A DNA stretch of 64,000 nucleotides from Sporisorium sorghi (lineage: Eukaryota; Basidiomycota; Ustilaginomycetes; Ustilaginales; Ustilaginaceae), in the NCBI GenBank assembly GCA_023212695.1, contig JALCCG010000004.1, forward strand, positions 124,001 through 188,000, read 5' to 3'. Position numbers and translations under genes: made by a program. Below are positions 61,183 through 64,000 of the stretch, piece after piece; the first letter of the stretch is position 1; the number at the start of each line of letters is the position of its first letter. Under the pieces are notes generated by a model that saw only the letters and a list, made by a program, of their open reading frames with translations, searched no databases and was not told the DNA's origin.

Positions 61183-62622
61183 TTATAATGACGCATCGCT
61201 TCCAGGAGTTGTTTTGCTTCCGGAACGAAACTCGGGAGATTTGCCTTCCGATTCCACCAGGAGTTTCATTTGCTCCGGATATCCATAAGTACCATGCTCA
61301 CTAATATCTAGACCCATCAATTCTTCTTCTTCCGTTACACGGATACCCATCGTAACTTTCATGATGTACAGAATAATGAATGAGATCACAAGAACGAATG
61401 CAAACGTACCGATCAGACCCAGAAGCTGAACCCCAAGCTGTCCGAAGCCGCCGCCGTAGAACAGTCCTGCCTTACCTACACCCGTAATTTCAACAAGTCT
61501 TGGTGCTGCGAACAAGCCGGTGGACACTGCGCCCCACATACCCGCAATACCATGTACGGAAAATGCATATACCGGATCATCAATGCCTTTGCGATCAAAC
61601 CACTGAGCGGTAAAGAAAGTAATCGTACCCGCAACCGCACCGATAACAACGGCCGCCCACGGCTCTACGAATGCGCAAGCACCTGTAATCGCAACAAATG
61701 CAGCAAGGATACCGTTCAGCATGCTAGGAATGTCTGCTTTGCCAAGAACCGCCCAAGAGATCAGCAGCGCTGCAAGTGCACCTGCCGCAGCGGCGATGTT
61801 TGTATTCAATGCCACGAAACCGAAGAATCCGTCCGTAAGTGCGGAGATGGTGCTGCCTGGGTTAAATCCGAACCAGCCGATCCAGATGATGAATACGCCG
61901 AGGACAGATAGGACCTGGTTGTGGCCCGGGATGCTGTTAGGCTTCCCGTCTTTATTATATTTGCCCAGACGAGGTTTCAGAAGAATGGTAGCCACCAAAG
62001 CTGCCGTAGCACCAGTCAAGTGAACAACGGTCGATCCGGCAAAGTCCTGCATGCCCAGAGCCCCAAGCCATCCACCGCCCCATACCCAGTGAGCAACAAT
62101 CGGGTAAATCACGATGGTGAACAGTAAGCCGAACACGATATAAACGCTCAGTTTTGCACGTTCAGCCATACCGCCGCAAGCGATAGCCAGGGATACGGCC
62201 GCAAAGGATAAGTGGAACAAGAACATTATCGTGGTAGGCACATCATAAGCCGATAATGAATCGAATGAACCCGATGCATTGTCACCACTTAAGAAGAAAC
62301 CTTCAAATCCGAAAAAACTGTTCCCGTTACCGAATGCTAGACCAAATCCTAGCGCCCAGAATGCTACGATCGAAATACCGAAAGTCAGGAATGTTTTACC
62401 TGCAACGTGCCCCGCATTTTTCATACGAACCGATCCGGCCTCCAGCAGAGCGAATCCTGCTTGCATGAAGAATACGAGCAAAGCTGCCAAGAATACGAAC
62501 ACGGAATTCAAACCAGCCGTTAATTCAACGTTTGTGGCTCCCCCATCAGCGGCGAACGCGCTCGCCGGGAATGCGAGTAGTGCGATTACTCCCGCCATTA
62601 AACCTAGCCATCTTTTTTTCAT
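61183..62622 (-). CDS. amtB: Ammonium transporter
   Basis: 479 residues. Signal sequence-like first helix (LGLMAGVIALLAFPASAFA), then about 11 transmembrane helices of the Amt/Rh family with AGFALLEAG, DFAGSTVVHLTG, GHNQVLSVLGVFIIWIGWFGFNPGS and FSVHGIAGMWGA, which include the twin-His pore. Imports ammonium. The cytoplasmic tail is serine/glycine rich. GGGGAG precedes the ATG. No glnK gene lies downstream. GlnR/TnrA boxes flank the promoter. Confidence 0.94.
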   Translation of the reverse strand: MKKRWLGLMAGVIALLAFPASAFAADGGATNVELTAGLNSVFVFLAALLVFFMQAGFALLEAGSVRMKNAGHVAGKTFLTFGISIVAFWALGFGLAFGNGNSFFGFEGFFLSGDNASGSFDSLSAYDVPTTIMFLFHLSFAAVSLAIACGGMAERAKLSVYIVFGLLFTIVIYPIVAHWVWGGGWLGALGMQDFAGSTVVHLTGATAALVATILLKPRLGKYNKDGKPNSIPGHNQVLSVLGVFIIWIGWFGFNPGSTISALTDGFFGFVALNTNIAAAAGALAALLISWAVLGKADIPSMLNGILAAFVAITGACAFVEPWAAVVIGAVAGTITFFTAQWFDRKGIDDPVYAFSVHGIAGMWGAVSTGLFAAPRLVEITGVGKAGLFYGGGFGQLGVQLLGLIGTFAFVLVISFIILYIMKVTMGIRVTEEEELMGLDISEHGTYGYPEQMKLLVESEGKSPEFRSGSKTTPGSDASL

Positions 62623-62640
62623 GTTTTACACTCCCCTTTG

Positions 62641-62657
62641 TGTTAACTAATATAACA
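62641..62657 (-). promoter_or_regulatory. GlnR/TnrA-like box II, downstream of the amtB transcription start
   Basis: TGTTAACTAATATAACA fits the consensus TGTNANAWWWTNTNACA with one mismatch. It lies between the -10 (62679-62684) and the start codon, a position for repression. Confidence 0.75.
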
Positions 62658-62678
62658 TCTCCTTGAATTCATATTGTC

Positions 62679-62707
62679 ATTATAGGGGGACGCTTGAAAA
62701 TTCGCAA
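62679..62707 (-). promoter_or_regulatory. amtB promoter
   Basis: On the minus strand TTGCGA (62702-62707) and TATAAT (62679-62684) are separated by exactly 17 bases. Transcription would start near 62672, about 50 bases before the ATG. Confidence 0.75.
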
Positions 62708-62745
62708 CGGTTTTTTTCAAAAAAAAGTCCAAAATACATCTTTAA

Positions 62746-62762
62746 TGTAATGTAATATAACA
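62746..62762 (-). promoter_or_regulatory. GlnR/TnrA-like box I, upstream of the amtB promoter
   Basis: TGTAATGTAATATAACA fits TGTNANAWWWTNTNACA with one mismatch, centred about 82 bases upstream of the predicted start. This position suits activation. Confidence 0.75.
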
Positions 62763-62951
62763 TTAAGCGCATACAGTGCAAATGACCTTACATCATATAT
62801 AGTTAAAAAAAGGCTTAACTGCAAGGTTTTTTCGTCACAACTATGACGTTTGACTGTATGGTTCCTGATCATGTATCATATTTCTATTAAAATGAAAATA
62901 TAAATGCATTCATTAATGTCCAATTCAATGAAGGCTTGTGAGGTGATGATT

Positions 62952-63398
62952 ATGGGGATCATGAGCGGAAACCTTTTCCGGATAGGCGAACTGGCCAAGG
63001 CTGCCGGAATCAGCGAAAGAACCATTGACTACTATACTAAGCTGGGTTTGATCTCCCCTGAAAAACGGACGTTAAAAAACTACCGGTTGTACAGTTCTGA
63101 AACCTTAAGCACTCTCGAACGTATTAATCAGTTAAAGCAAGAGAAATATACTCTCGATGAGATTAAGGAAAGACTGGATCGGTGGAAGTCAGTTGCCGAT
63201 GATTCCGAAATGACGGAAAAGCTGACCAAGCTCGAAATACAGATGAAACAGCTGGAACGGGATGTTAAGGAACTCAATCCACTCCTGAGCGAACTAAAGC
63301 CCAGTCAAGCCAAGGAGGTACTTGCTAATATTCTTCCCAAAGGAGCTGCTTGTATCGAGTCACTTCAAATTTTGCTGAATCAGTTCACTTCGATGTAA
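62952..63398 (+). CDS. MerR-family transcriptional regulator
   Basis: 148 residues. N-terminal winged helix-turn-helix LFRIGELAKAAGISERTIDYYTKLGLISPEKR, then KNYRLYSSETLSTLERINQLKQEKYTLDEIKERL, and a coiled-coil dimer helix (EMTEKLTKLEIQMKQLERDVKEL). No cysteine metal-sensing site is seen in the tail apart from one Cys (GAACIES). AGGTG lies six bases before the ATG at 62952. It is close to the GlnR class in fold but differs in sequence. Divergent from amtB, adjacent to yugP. Confidence 0.86.
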   Translation: MGIMSGNLFRIGELAKAAGISERTIDYYTKLGLISPEKRTLKNYRLYSSETLSTLERINQLKQEKYTLDEIKERLDRWKSVADDSEMTEKLTKLEIQMKQLERDVKELNPLLSELKPSQAKEVLANILPKGAACIESLQILLNQFTSM

Positions 63399-63440
63399 CA
63401 ATGCCGCGCCAAATTACAACTTAGTATGGGGGTATGATAA

Positions 63441-64000
63441 ATGTATTCTGACTGGATGTTTATTCTCATTATAATCGCGTTTATTTTCTCACTATGGGCT
63501 CAATTCCGTGTTAAAGGCACATTTAATAAGTGGACCAAGGTTGAGAACAGCACAGGCATGACCGGCTACGATGCAGCCCGGCGTATGCTGGATGCCAACG
63601 GTCTTCACGATGTTCCCATTGAACCGGTGCCAGGCGCGCTGTCTGACCACTACGATCCGACCAAGCGCGTTGTCCGTCTGTCAGAGCCTGTGTATTACGA
63701 GCGTTCCATCTCAGCTGTCTCTGTTGCTTGTCATGAGGTCGGCCATGCCATCCAGCATGCCGAGCATTATCCGATGCTCGTTGCCCGTCACAAGATGTTC
63801 CCGGTCGTTAACATTGCATCCGGTATCGCGCCGTTTCTCTTGATTGCCGGTTTCCTGTTCCAGGCCATGAACCTTGTCGGTCTCGGCATCATCTTCTTCT
63901 CTTGTGCCGTTGCCTTCCAGCTTGTCACCCTGCCGGTCGAGTTTAACGCGAGCAACCGTGCTCGCCAGCTCATGGTACAGGAAGGTTACATTGCCAATGA
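63441..64000 (+). CDS. yugP: Neutral zinc metallopeptidase, YugP family, 5' part
   Basis: About 186 codons present; the frame is open at the right edge. An N-terminal transmembrane helix (WMFILIIIAFIFSLWAQF), a YDAARRMLDANG segment, and the zinc motif VACHEVGHAIQHAEHYPML follow, then two hydrophobic helices (IASGIAPFLLIAGFLF, LVGLGIIFFSCAVAFQLVTL) and EFNASNRARQL, whose Glu is likely the third ligand. Role unknown, membrane-associated zinc peptidase. GGGGGT precedes the ATG. Confidence 0.92.
   Translation, partial: MYSDWMFILIIIAFIFSLWAQFRVKGTFNKWTKVENSTGMTGYDAARRMLDANGLHDVPIEPVPGALSDHYDPTKRVVRLSEPVYYERSISAVSVACHEVGHAIQHAEHYPMLVARHKMFPVVNIASGIAPFLLIAGFLFQAMNLVGLGIIFFSCAVAFQLVTLPVEFNASNRARQLMVQEGYIAN

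Overview
The window looks like chromosomal DNA of a Paenibacillus or a close relative in Bacillales. It carries Bacillus-type gene sets (a YqhH/YqhG pair, YqzE, YhaO/YhaN, a Fer-type ferredoxin, YugP, a DhbACEBF siderophore operon), purine-rich ribosome binding sites before almost every gene, frequent TTG/GTG starts, and GlnR/TnrA, Fur and NrdR boxes of the Gram-positive type. I see no phage, insertion sequence, CRISPR array or rRNA. One tRNA gene is present. Both edges cut through genes: nrdJ on the left and a yugP-like protease on the right.

Layout. 1-2130: 5' part of a class II ribonucleotide reductase gene with two NrdR boxes over its promoter. 2382-6289: SNF2 helicase, its YqhG partner and an unrecognised exported protein. 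6450-11088: yqzE, a cell-wall amidase, an unusual chemoreceptor and an exported deacetylase-like protein. 11327-15713: small conserved proteins, tRNA-Leu(CAG), xpt and a YkvI-type permease. 15787-22715: an operon of glycosyltransferase, YhaO nuclease and YhaN ATPase, with a divergent diguanylate cyclase. 22912-27063: an RsmF-like rRNA methyltransferase facing a three-gene flavin/dioxygenase operon. 27064-27739 holds no convincing gene.

27740-44675 is the standout block: a complete catechol siderophore locus on the minus strand. In transcription order it has an AraC regulator fused to a siderophore-binding domain, a lipoprotein binding protein, a BesA-like esterase, dhbA, dhbC, dhbE, dhbB, the 2410-residue NRPS dhbF, an MbtH protein and an MFS exporter. 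Fur boxes precede the regulator and the binding protein. DhbF has the order C-A-PCP-C-A-PCP-TE. By hand alignment the second A domain carries a threonine-type code. The first has a glycine-like but altered code, so the product is a bacillibactin-type trilactone whose spacer residue is uncertain. No ABC permease or phosphopantetheinyl transferase lies in the window.

44846-64000 is mostly housekeeping: a HAD phosphatase, RsuA-type pseudouridine synthase translationally coupled to a second RsmF-like methyltransferase, a thioredoxin/PCYCGC lipoprotein pair, a DUF309 protein coupled to a small alarmone synthetase, pyrD, an L,D-transpeptidase with cytoplasmic TPR-like part, ferredoxin, dinB, a metallo-hydrolase, citramalate synthase, a ResA-like thioredoxin, a JAMM peptidase, a coupled nucleotidyltransferase/exonuclease pair, an ammonium transporter with GlnR/TnrA-like sites on both sides of its promoter, a MerR regulator and the start of yugP. 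Many gene pairs overlap as ATGA, which indicates translational coupling. Functions are assigned by recognising motifs in the translated sequence, without database searches.
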